The notes beneath the pieces are model-generated. The model saw only the letters and a list, made by a program, of their open reading frames with translations, was not told where the DNA came from and did not search any database. From Heliocidaris erythrogramma (lineage: Eukaryota; Echinodermata; Echinoidea; Camarodonta; Echinometridae), in contig CM046857.1 of the NCBI GenBank assembly GCA_025617745.1, forward strand, positions 22,979,237-23,043,236: 64,000 nucleotides of DNA, in the 5' to 3' direction. Below are positions 46,937-56,960 of this stretch, in pieces. Numbering within the stretch: position 1 is the first letter of the stretch; each line of letters begins with the position of its first letter. Position numbers and translations under genes: made by a program.

Positions 46937-47300
46937 GAGTGCAAAAAATTGGTGATGAGCGTGCCTCCCAGGGGGTGCCACGGGTGCAGGGAGGGGGAGT
47001 ATTCCCCCTGCCGTGCGAAGTTCTGAAGTTCTGCAGTTTTCTGTTTATAGCACTTTTTTTAACAGGGGCGGGTGAAGGGAGAGGACATTTGTATCCCCCT
47101 TCCCACGCAAAGCGCGAAAACTTTGACGTTTTAGGAAATTTGACCCGTTGACAAATATGACCCTTTTAGGAAATTTGACCCTTTTAGCAAATTTTGAGAG
47201 AAAGGGCCTTTTCCCCCGCTTTTTCGCTCTCGCTATTTTTTCTCAGTGGCTGAATAGGGGGCGATGCCCCCCCCCCCCCCGCCCCCCCCCCCTGCGCCCC
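45550..47300. repeat. Tandem array of a unit of about 175 bp
   Basis: The word GTAACAGGGGTGGGTGCAGG or a close variant occurs near 45780, 45920, 46098, 46278, 46450 and 46620, giving spacings of about 140-180 bp. Each unit also has GCGAAGCGCGAAAGCTCTGA, AGCAAATTTGAGAGAAAG and TTAGGCGGAAAGTTATAGTT. The right end reads CGCCCCCTGTCTACG. Family members lie at 11377-12300. It is non-coding. Confidence 0.8.
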
Positions 47301-47308
47301 CTGTCTAC

Positions 47309-47344
<36 letters not shown>

Positions 47345-48517
47345 ATATATTTATATAAATATAAATAAATGTATATATTTATATAAATAATTTATTTCAT
47401 ATTCAGTTGATTATATCTGAGCGATGTGCTCTGAATTAAATTGTTGTAAACTTTATGCATGCATATATTTGTGAGGTCGCTTTATTGTTAGTTGTGTCAG
47501 TACTTTGTATTCTTTCAACCAGAACCCAACTTATCCTCAGACTAGTTAATTGCAGGACAAAGATATTTTTTTATCACGCATTTATACAAGCAGTAATGAC
47601 GTGTGGGACACAAAATGACCATATACATAGTACCTAATGGACTTACCCCTAACATGAATATACTGTACACATCCATGCCATATAAACAACAGACCTGTCT
47701 TGTACGCTTACATGAGACAAACGGCATACTCCAGCCTCTTACTGCACGTACAATTTGAATGCGATTATAATACATGTACATGTATGCTCTAGGATATCGC
47801 GGAGCCCTATATACGGTGCACATTCGCATACTAAAATGATATAGGTCAGACAAGGAGTCGTGATATGGGTCCAGCTTACTACAGATCACACACTACAACT
47901 ACATGTATACTGCCACGATATAGTACTTGCAAATACATACTTGGCTAAACGTTGGATAGTACGTGTTCCACCAACTGCTCAGTCGTTGTCATGTCTCCAC
48001 AAACTCCATGATATTAATGGACACAGCGGATTGTATATACAAAATGCAGTAATTCCCTGATCATGGCCAGCAACGTCACTCAATGTTTAGCTGTCCCCCA
48101 GTTTCCCCTATCCTATATCTTTCTATAAATACACGTATATATATATATGCACAGTTACGCGGTATGATACCTGACCATGACTACACGTTGTTTACCATAG
48201 TTCTTGTGGGCTTGGTCACACCCCACTGAACAGCTATACGTCATGATTTTGAGTCCACGGCGTTGCTACGACAGTACTGTCATGCACCGTCAGCGTTTGC
48301 TCAATTAAAAAGGGGGAAAAAGTCTGATAGAATTGGATAGATTGAAGCAATGCATATAGTCCCTGGCTTATATTTGTTTTATCTTACTTAATGTGGCGGG
48401 TCCATGATACATTCCCATAACTCTTTGACCAAGGTATAGGAGCCCGGGGCAAGGCAGCAACACCGCAAAAATTCGATTGTGGGTATAAATGAAGAAACAA
48501 TAATTTCCTAATTATTA
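47301..48517. other. Intergenic, AT repeats
   Basis: An AT microsatellite lies at 47310-47345 with related AT-rich sequence to 47390. No gene is recognised. Confidence 0.35.
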
Positions 48518-48710
48518 TTAAGAACTGGGCGTTGTGGCGTGCGCCTGTAATCCAGCTACCAGTGGAAGTTATAAACTGATTCAGCGGACCCAGGTTCGAG
48601 ACTGAGTCACGTCTTTCGGATGGTGACGTTAAAGGTCGGTCCCAGATGTAAATAATCATATCTGATTGATACACGTCTGTAAAAACGCAATTACACACAT
48701 AATTAATATT
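48518..48710 (+). mobile_element. 7SL-like (Alu-domain-like) SINE
   Basis: The sequence GGGCGTTGTGGCGTGCGCCT followed by GTAATCCAGCTACC (48526-48560) closely matches the conserved 5' Alu domain of SRP (7SL) RNA. The part TTCGAGACTGAG follows, then a tail with TTTCGGATGGTGACGTTAAA. It has no poly(A) tail and ends next to the LTR element. It could be a SINE or a truncated 7SL pseudogene. Confidence 0.5.
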
Positions 48711-48716
48711 AGAGCC

Positions 48717-49580
48717 TGTCAAGTGCGGATCGTACTCGTGATCAGATAGCGGAATGTAATGAATGCGACGTACGCAGTCGAGCGCAAAATTGATGCTATG
48801 TCGGGGACATGCAATCGCGCTATAGCGTGTACGTAGTGAGTGAGAGTTAGTGCACATTTTGACTTGGAGTGTGAAGGGTGTGAAAGTGGGTTGTGAATTG
48901 TGGATGGGCCACCAAGTTTGGGATTTTATACACACAGGAAAGTCTTCTTTTCGTATTTATGTTTTGGAGATGTTTTTGAACATCTTTTAGGCACCAGATT
49001 ACGCCCTCCACCCAGCACTACTACCTTTCGCAAGATTCTGGCCAAGTTTTTGATATTGCATGGAGATAGACTCGCATCCTGGGGTGTGACCCAGTGCCGG
49101 AAATGACGTCATATGCACCAGCTTGGCAAACAGGACGTTTTGAGCCAATCAGCTGAAGGACGGGACAAGGGCGTACTACGCAAGGCGGACAAGTGCGCGT
49201 GAAGGCTCAAGGTTACGTCACGACGACTACGAGGCTGGCATCGGTTTAGCCCATAGTTGGTTTATGGACAGATATTCTTCGAGGGACACTCGGCCCGTTT
49301 ATTTCCGATTGAAAACAACCACCGAATGGAAATTGATTTATCTATTCCTTGTATGTATTATTAATTTTGTTCTGCTGTATTAACGAAAACAAAACAAAGC
49401 AAACACAAAACAAACTTCTGCTGAGATGTATATTAGTAGTTGCTTTATTGATACCAAATATAACTGATGGTTGATCAAGGATTTGATTGATTCAATAAAC
49501 GGAAGTATTACATATTCTTCCATTCGACTTAAAACAAATTTGTGAAACTTTTATTCTGTTAGAGAGTGCCAGTAGTGACA
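48717..49580 (+). repeat. 5' LTR, 864 bp
   Basis: Ends TGTCA...TGACA. It contains a CRE-like palindrome TGACGTCA (49104-49111), a CCAAT box (49145-49149) and a polyadenylation signal AATAAA (49494-49499). Compared with the 3' LTR it has 20 extra bases near 49184-49203. Confidence 0.92.
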
Positions 49581-49583
49581 TTT

Positions 49584-49601
49584 TGGCGACCACGAAGGGA
49601 C
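49584..49601 (+). other. Primer binding site
   Basis: Three bases after the 5' LTR the sequence reads TGGCGACCACGAAGGGAC. TGG pairs with the CCA end of a primer tRNA. I could not assign the tRNA. Confidence 0.6.
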
Positions 49602-49933
49602 ATTTAAATTGTATTCATGTTATCTACTGGCAGTGATGATACTTTGCTGTAACATCAATCAGTGTTATGATGTAATTATAGGGACATTTCCCGTATATTC
49701 ATTAAACTGTTAGTGAATTATTTCCTTGTAAATATGGAGTATGTATGATGAAATAACACGATTTTCTATTGATAGTTTATTTTTTGCTTAGGATATCAGA
49801 GTGTCGCTTCAGAAAGGATTGCAGAGGTAAAAGTGCTGGGCAGGGCATACGATCTGATTGAAACTTAGCATATAATCAAGAGCTGTGGTAAGTGATTTTC
49901 CTGCCAAGATATTAATTTGGGTTTGATATCATA

Positions 49934-52918
49934 ATGGAAATTGAAAAACTTATGAAAATTGGGCAATCCCTAGGCTTGAGTGGAAGTGAGTTACGAATGT
50001 TTGTCGACGGTGAGCAGGCGAGAGTAAGGGAAGAGCGTGCACTGGAGCGTGACAGAGTGAAAGAAGAACAAGAGTTGGTTAAGCTGCGGTTGGAGTTAGA
50101 GCGTTCTAGAAGAGAGAGAGGTGATGAGACAGTAAGCGAAAACAGATCGCATGTACGCGCGCCGAAGCTGCCGACATTTGATGAAGTTAGGGATAACCTA
50201 GATACTTACCTCAGTAGGTTTGAACGCTATGCTACTGCGCAGGGGTGGCCTAAGGCGTCATGGGCAACCAATCTTAGTGCCTTGCTGACAGGAAAAGCAT
50301 TAGATACTTACAGCAGACTCAGCGATACTGAAGCTCTAAATTATGATACACTCAAATCTGCATTATTGAAACGATATGATATCACCAGCGAAGAATATAG
50401 GAAAAAACTGCGTTCAGCAAAGCCTGACCCCGGGGAGAGTGCGGGACAATTCATTTACAGGATGCGAGTCTATCTAACAAAATGGTTGACATTAGCCGGT
50501 TATGACCAGTCTTTTGAAAACTTGATTGAGATTATACTTGTTGAGCAGTTTTATGCTAGCTGTTCGAAGGACATGGCGATGTTCATAAGAGAGAATAAAC
50601 CAGAGAACTTAAAGAAATTATCAGAGGTAGCCGATCGTTTCATAGAGGCTCGGTCGGGATGGCAGTTGCAAACTGTAAGTCATAAACCTCCAATAATCGA
50701 TAGGAAGGATAATTCACGTTCTGATTTTCGTCCTTCTCGAGTAGCAGGAGCACCAGAGGCAAGGAAGTCGTTGCCCAAGGACAATCAAGGCAGTCGTCCA
50801 AGGAAAGATGGGTGTTACATCTGCGGCAATAAAGGACATTTCGCTCGGAATTGCAACGAAAGGAGGCAGGGGAGGCTTGCTGCCGGCATGGTTGAAATGA
50901 CAGAGCCAGTAGGGTCATCAGGACAGCCTCACAGAGAGCTTGGACCACAGACTCTGATGTCGACGTACGGAACTACCGAGACGCAGGCGGAGCCGAGGGG
51001 AGTGTTAGCAGGACATAACTCAGAGAATGACTTTATTAAGGATATAGGTGAGGCAGCATGTTTATTAACTGATTCATGTTTCTCATGTGATGGGGCAGTC
51101 TATACTGACGACACTCGGGGGCGAGTCTTACCTGTGGTGAGTGCGGTGTGCGGGGCTAAGTCAGTGCGTTCAATGCCAGTGGTCCGAGGTCTTGTTAATG
51201 GGGTTCCAGTAGATGTCCTTCGAGACAGTGGATGCACGGCCGCTCTAGTGAAAGAAGAGTTGGTAAAACCTGGACAGATGACAGGGGAGCAACGACAGTG
51301 CCTACTGATAGATATGACGATTAGGAGATTTCCGCTGGCGCGAATCAATGTAGACACGCCTTACTTTACAGGGGAATTGGAAGTTCTTTGTGTTAGTAAC
51401 CTAATCTATCCTTTGATTTTAGGAAACATAGATGGAGTCAGGAATGCAAGCGATCCCGACAGGGATTGGAAACCAGCAGAGCGAGGGACCACACCATGTG
51501 CACTGGCGGTGGAGACTCGACAACAGAACAGGGAGAAGTGGAAACCCTTAAAAGGTCTGAAAGTTCCTGGACAAGTGACAGAGGTGACTCCAGATGGTTT
51601 TCGACAAGCACAGGAAAACGACCCGACCTTAGACAAGATAAGGCAACGAGCTGCTAGTGATGATGTCAAGGTGAGCCGTAATGGTAATAAGTCTCAATTC
51701 AAGAAGTTGAATGGTGTTCTCTACCGCGAATTCCAAGATTCAAGGGCAGGTGTTGACCTCAATAGTCAGTTAATAGTTCCCCAGCCTCTCAGAAATCAGG
51801 TTCTAAAGTTGGCACATGAGTCGATCATTGGTGGACATCTGGGAGCAAGTAAGACAGCTGATAGGATTTTGGCAAATTTTTTCTGGCCCGGGTTACATCA
51901 CGACGTAAAGTTATTCTGCAGGTCATGCGATTCCTGCCAGCGTTCTTTTCCCAAGGGTAAGGTGACAAAGGTGCCCCTCGGGTCAACACCACTAATCGAC
52001 GAGCCCTTTCACCGTGTAGCAGTGGATCTGGTGGGTCCTATCACACCCATTTCTTCAAAGGGAAATCGGTATATTCTCACTTTAGTTGACTACGCTACGC
52101 GTTATCCTGAGGCGGTGCCCCTTAGAAATATTGATACTGCCACAGTGGCTGAAGCATTGATAAGCATCTACTCTAGAGTTGGCTTTCCGAAAGAAATGCT
52201 CACGGACAGAGGATCACAGTTTACCTCGGGTGTTATGAAGGAGGTATGCCGACTTCTTTCTTTACGTCATGTCATGACCACCCCGTACCATCCTCAGTGT
52301 AACGGACTTGTCGAGAAGTTCAATGGTACCTTGAAGAGGATGTTAGTAAAAATGTGTGAAGAGCGCCCCAAAGACTGGGATCGCTACATCGATTCTCTGT
52401 TGTTTGCATACCGGGAGACGCCCCAGGATAGCACCGGCTTTGCTCCTTTTGAGCTCTTGTACGGACGGGTGGTCAGGGGACCACTGATGATTCTGCGTGA
52501 GTTATGGACCAAGAACATTGAGCTTCCAGAAACCAAGTCTACGTACCAGTTTGTTCTGGACCTGAAGGAAAAGTTGGAAAAGACATGTGAGATAGCACAG
52601 CGGGAACTTCACAAGTCGCTTGAGAAATACAGGAAATGCTACAACAGGAAGGCAAAGAAGCGCTCATTCAAAGTTGGTGACGAGGTACTGGTTCTTCTTC
52701 CGACCGATCATAACAAACTCCTCATGCACTGGAAGGGCCCATTCCGCATTGTGCAGACACAAGGACCGCTAGATTACAAAGTTGATCTAGGTAAGAGAGT
52801 TACCACCTTCCATGCCAATCTCTTAAAGCAGTACTTACGGCGAGAAACTGAGGAGCCGATTCAGGCAACTACTGGGGCAGTGGTGGATTTGGTTGCGACA
52901 TCAGTTATTGAAGACTAA
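49934..52918 (+). CDS. Gag-protease-integrase polyprotein of the Gmr1-like element
   Basis: 994 codons. An N-terminal charged coiled-coil (about 25-65) and a capsid-like part (about 90-245) form gag. A zinc knuckle (CYICGNKGHFARNC, 294-307) binds RNA. The aspartic protease has DSGC at about 431 where DTGA or DSGA is usual. Integrase follows: an HHCC zinc domain starting at His 628, then catalytic Asp 698, Asp 758 and Glu 794 with the canonical 35-residue spacing, and a C-terminal HWKGPF block. The frame ends in a TAA at 52916-52918, but the same frame stays open beyond it into reverse transcriptase. The original element probably had a single gag-pol frame. The start ATG is the first in this frame after the leader. 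Confidence 0.88.
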   Translation: MEIEKLMKIGQSLGLSGSELRMFVDGEQARVREERALERDRVKEEQELVKLRLELERSRRERGDETVSENRSHVRAPKLPTFDEVRDNLDTYLSRFERYATAQGWPKASWATNLSALLTGKALDTYSRLSDTEALNYDTLKSALLKRYDITSEEYRKKLRSAKPDPGESAGQFIYRMRVYLTKWLTLAGYDQSFENLIEIILVEQFYASCSKDMAMFIRENKPENLKKLSEVADRFIEARSGWQLQTVSHKPPIIDRKDNSRSDFRPSRVAGAPEARKSLPKDNQGSRPRKDGCYICGNKGHFARNCNERRQGRLAAGMVEMTEPVGSSGQPHRELGPQTLMSTYGTTETQAEPRGVLAGHNSENDFIKDIGEAACLLTDSCFSCDGAVYTDDTRGRVLPVVSAVCGAKSVRSMPVVRGLVNGVPVDVLRDSGCTAALVKEELVKPGQMTGEQRQCLLIDMTIRRFPLARINVDTPYFTGELEVLCVSNLIYPLILGNIDGVRNASDPDRDWKPAERGTTPCALAVETRQQNREKWKPLKGLKVPGQVTEVTPDGFRQAQENDPTLDKIRQRAASDDVKVSRNGNKSQFKKLNGVLYREFQDSRAGVDLNSQLIVPQPLRNQVLKLAHESIIGGHLGASKTADRILANFFWPGLHHDVKLFCRSCDSCQRSFPKGKVTKVPLGSTPLIDEPFHRVAVDLVGPITPISSKGNRYILTLVDYATRYPEAVPLRNIDTATVAEALISIYSRVGFPKEMLTDRGSQFTSGVMKEVCRLLSLRHVMTTPYHPQCNGLVEKFNGTLKRMLVKMCEERPKDWDRYIDSLLFAYRETPQDSTGFAPFELLYGRVVRGPLMILRELWTKNIELPETKSTYQFVLDLKEKLEKTCEIAQRELHKSLEKYRKCYNRKAKKRSFKVGDEVLVLLPTDHNKLLMHWKGPFRIVQTQGPLDYKVDLGKRVTTFHANLLKQYLRRETEEPIQATTGAVVDLVATSVIED

Positions 52919-54416
52919 GATGACTCCGATGTTGGAAATACCGCCAGTGACAAGGATAACTTTGAGAGCAGAGCGTCTTCAGAGTCTCTCCTGCGGTTAC
53001 CGAGTTTGCAAAGAACGCAAACATGTGCTGACGTTCAGGTATCCAAGGAGCTATCAGACGACCAGCGTAGACAAGTCTCCTCCTTACTTCAGGAGTTCGA
53101 CGACGTACTCACTGATGTCCCAGGTATTACTACGGCAGGATATCATGATATACAGCTCATCCATGACCTGCCAGTGAAAAGTCGTCCCTATCCATTGCCC
53201 CATGCCAAGAGGCAAATAGTCAAGGATGAGGTGAGGGACTTAATGATGGATCTTGGTGTAATTGAACCGTCCTGCTCTCCTTACGCTTCTCCAATTGTCT
53301 TGGTAAGCAAAAAAGATGGCAGTAATAGGTTTTGCTGTGATTTCAGAAAGATCAATGCGGTCACTGTTCCAGATGCAGAGCCCATACCGGACCAGGAGGA
53401 GATATTTTCCAAACTCACAGATGATAACTTCTTCACAAAAATCGACCTCACCAAGGGGTATTGGCAGGTGCCGCTAACAGAGCATGCAAAGCCAATGACT
53501 GCCTTCGTTACCCCAGATGGACTCTATCAATTTAAGACCATGCCATTCGGATTGATGAATGCACCGGCTAGCTTCATTCGGTTGATGAGATCAGTGCTCC
53601 GTGACGACATCTTAGTGCACACACCAACCTGGGATCAACATATGGAAGCTTTGCATACACTGATGTCAAGATTGAGGGAGTCAAACCTCAAAGCAAAACC
53701 CCAAAAGTGCTTTGTTGGCTTTGCAAAAGTCGACTTCTTAGGACACCAGCTGAGCAGAGGGTATCTCAGACCACTCCACAACAAGGTAGCTGACATCCAG
53801 ACGGCACCACGACCAACTACCAAGAAAGAGCTCCGATCGTTCTTAGGGTTGGCCGGCTACTACAGGAAGTTTGTTCCCCAATTCGCTGCAACCGCCGTTC
53901 CTTTGACGGATCTTCTCAGGAAGGGTAAACCAAACATGCTTGGCTGGGAAGAAGTGCATGAAAATGCATTCACCAGTCTGAAGGCGAAGCTGAGCAAAGA
54001 ACCCATTCTGCACTTGCCTGATGTAAACAAAGAGTTCATCTTACGGACGGATGCATCAAACAAAGGCATCGGCGCTGTTCTCCTGCAAGAATTTGACGGT
54101 GAGAAGTTTCCAATAGCGTACGCTAGTAAAAAGTTACTGGCTAGGGAACAACGCTATCCATCGCTCGACCATCGGGAAGGAGTGTCTTGCGGTTGTGTGG
54201 GCCGTGCAGAAATTCGAGACATTTCTGTTTGGTCGAGAATTCGTCCTCGAAGTCGACCACCAGCCCTTGTTGGCTGTTCGGAAATCCAAGGTGGCTAATG
54301 GGCGTATCCTTCGCTGGGCATTGGTCCTCCAACAGTACAAATTTAGGATCGAAGCTATCCGGGGCAAGGAGAATGTTGGTGCAGACTATATGAGTCGCGT
54401 ATGTCACGGCGAGTAA
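52919..54416 (+). pseudogene. Reverse transcriptase and RNase H of the Gmr1-like element, damaged
   Basis: Directly in frame after the TAA, the sequence encodes a gypsy-type reverse transcriptase. Visible are the SPYASPIVLVSKKDG block, motif A (KIDLTKGYWQVPL, Asp at 53444) and FGLMNAPASF. At motif C the text runs MRSVLRDDILVHT, so the stretch of about ten residues that normally precedes the catalytic DD (including the Tyr of YxDD) is missing, without a frame change. RNase H begins with RTDASNKGIGAVL. Between about 54150 and 54185 the frame shifts, and the rest (LAVVWAVQKFETF, VDHQPLLAV) continues to 54416. With an in-frame stop, an active-site deletion and a frameshift, this copy is unlikely to be active. 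Confidence 0.85.
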
Positions 54417-54532
54417 AATCCATATTCTCATATCAAGTGACTGAATTAGTAGATAATTTTAAATGCAGGAGTTTGATTTTTTCCCCCTTGTTTTGCTCTC
54501 TCCCCGAGTGGTTTGTTTGAAAAAAAAAATTT

Positions 54533-54547
54533 AGGGAGGGGGTGAAT
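54533..54547 (+). other. Polypurine tract
   Basis: AGGGAGGGGGTGAAT just before the 3' LTR, the site that primes plus-strand DNA synthesis. Confidence 0.65.
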
Positions 54548-55391
54548 TGTCAAGTGCGGATCGTACTCGTGATCAGATAGCGGAATGTAATGAATGCGAC
54601 GTACGCAGTCGAGCGCAAAATTGATGCTATGTCGGGGACATGCAATCGCGCTATAGCGTGTACGTAGTGAGTGAGAGTTAGTGCACATTTTGACTTGGAG
54701 TGTGAAGGGTGTGAAAGTGGGTTGTGAATTGTGGATGGGCCACCAAGTTTGGGATTTTATACACACAGGAAAGTCTTCTTTTCGTATTTATGTTTTGGAG
54801 ATGTTTTTGAACATCTTTTAGGCACCAGATTACGCCCTCCACCCAGCACTACTACCTTTCGCAAGATTCTGGCCAAGTTTTTGATATTGCATGGAGATAG
54901 ACTCGCATCCTGGGGTGTGACCCAGTGCCGGAAATGACGTCATATGCACCAGCGTGGCAAACAGGACGTTTTGAGCCAATCAGCTGAAGGACGGGACAAG
55001 GGCGTACTACGCAAGGCTCAAGGTTACGTCACGACGACTACGAGGCTGGCATCGGTTTAGCCCATAGTTGGTTTATGGACAGATATTCTTCGAGGGACAC
55101 TCGGCCCGTTTATTTCCGATTGAAAACAACCACCGAATGGAAATTGATTTATCTATTCCTTGTATGTATTATTAATTTTGTTCTGCTGTATTAACGAAAA
55201 CAAAAGAAAGCAAACACAAAACAAACTTCTGCTGAGATGTATATTAGTAGTTGCTTTAATGATACCAAATATAACTGATGGTTGATCAAGGATTTGATTG
55301 ATTCAATAAACGGAAGTATTACATATTCTACCATTCGACTTAAAACAAATTTGTGAAACTTTTATTCTGTTAGAGAATGCCAGTAGTGACA
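54548..55391 (+). repeat. 3' LTR, 844 bp
   Basis: Identical to the 5' LTR apart from about five substitutions and a 20-bp deletion. AATAAA lies at 55305-55310. Confidence 0.92.
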
Positions 55392-55396
55392 GAGCC

Positions 55397-56539
55397 CAAT
55401 ACGAATTAATTCAAAAAAAGATAATAACATAATATCATAGATTTTTTTATATAAACCTTGTTAATGAATCCAGATCCAAATCCAAATCCAAGGTTAAAGG
55501 CTTAAATAGTCATATTTGACTGAGACGGGCCTCAAAACAAAACAAAACAAATATGCAACCACACTTTTATCTTTGATCAACAATTCAATTAACATTTAGC
55601 CAAGTAGGTATTAGGCAAGCTAGGCTAATATAACATAATTTCCAAAATACATGAAAGCCACGTGATAACAATGTCATGAATCAATAACTCCATCATAAAA
55701 CGCGCCATTAATTTTGTACACATAAATATCACGAATGGTCAGTGATTCATATTACTGTAAACATGTCGAAATTCAGCAATCTCCAATGAAAAGGGCAATG
55801 TAGTTAATTTTGATTTTGCTTTTGTTTTTGTTTTCATCAATATTTTTTAATATCTACTGACATTTCCAATTTAAGCTGAGGTATAATTATATAGACGATA
55901 TGCAATTCAAAGAAACATATCGGAATTTGATTAAGAAATATTTAACAAAAGAAAATTCTTTGCTAATTCATTATAGTCTTTTCTGCAGTGAAACATAAAT
56001 ACACCATCTACATCTATGAATAATCAAGTAACCATGCAAACTAGGAATCATTAGCCCTTCTCAAAGAAAAGAAGAAGAAGCAGAAGAACAAGAACAAGAT
56101 TTGATTTGATTTGATTTGATTTATTTTCTTCTGCATTCATACTATAAGTACAACAATTTTCGGTTACATAATATATAAAATAAAATGCAAAAGTACTTTT
56201 GACAATGAATCATAAATAAACAAGTATTATGTAACAATTTTTTTTTCAAAACAAACACTAAATGATTATTGTCAAATTATTGTAATTCATCGAATATAAA
56301 ATCATTTGCGGAAGAAGGACTGCCATTGTAAGCAATTTGCTTGTCTGAGATTATGGCAGCCCCAAACAAATAGTACGAAAATAATAGCTAAAACATGTTT
56401 AATGAGCAGAATAGATAAATAATTGAAATCCTAAGTTAGAAGCATAATGACAATGATGTTGATGATGAAACGATGATGATGATTATAACGGTGATGATGA
56501 TGATATCGGTAATTATTAAAATGATAGAAAGGATGACAT
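55397..56539. other. Intergenic, no gene seen
   Basis: AT-rich. A (GATTT)n tract at 56098-56125 followed by TATTTTCTTCTGCATTC looks like the tail of a minus-strand LINE 3' end. A (GAT)n stretch lies at 56449-56512. Confidence 0.35.
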
Positions 56540-56960
56540 TATATAACAAGAACTTTACAAGAACAAGACCAAAACGAACAAGAGGATGAAGAAGAACAAC
56601 AAGAACAAGATGAAGCAGAACAAGAACAAGAAGAACAAGATGAACAAGAGGAAGAACAAGAACAAGAACAAGAACAAGAACAAGAATAACAAGAAGAAGA
56701 AGAAGCCAGAAGAACAACTTGAGGAAGAACAAGAACAAGAACAAGAAGAAAAATAACAAGAAGAAGAAGAAGCCAGAAGACCAACTTGAGGAAGAACAAG
56801 AACAAGAACAAGAAGAAGAATAACAAGAAGAAGAAGAAGCCAGAACAACAACTTGAGGAAGAACAAATACAAGAGAAAGAACAAGAACAAGAAAAAGAAG
56901 AACAAGAAGAGGAACAAGAAAAAGAACAAGAAGAGGAAGAATAGGAAGAAGGAGCAGAAG
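56540..56960. repeat. Purine-rich minisatellite (AAGAAC/AAGAAG type)
   Basis: The plus strand is almost pure A/G with interspersed C. A unit of about 66 bp containing AACTTGAGGAAGAACAAGAA is repeated three times (near 56716, 56782 and 56848). The long antisense frames rich in Leu, Phe and Ser are artefacts of this composition. Confidence 0.85.

Larger units (their letters stand above)
48717..55391 (+). mobile_element. Gmr1-like Ty3/gypsy LTR retrotransposon, integrase upstream of reverse transcriptase
   Basis: A 6675-bp element flanked by the 5-bp target duplication GAGCC (48712-48716 and 55392-55396). Both LTRs begin TGTCA and end TGACA. The order is gag, protease, integrase, reverse transcriptase, RNase H. 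Sequence motifs are of the Ty3/gypsy type, but the order is that of Ty1/copia. This combination defines the Gmr1 group known from deuterostomes. The LTRs differ by about five substitutions and one 20-bp gap, so insertion was recent. The pol region is nevertheless damaged in three places. Confidence 0.9.

Noticed and set aside
48384-48935. 183-codon minus-strand frame, repeated in part at 54446-54766
   Set aside because: The repetition is due to the two LTR copies. The frame is antisense to the LTR and continues into unrelated flank.
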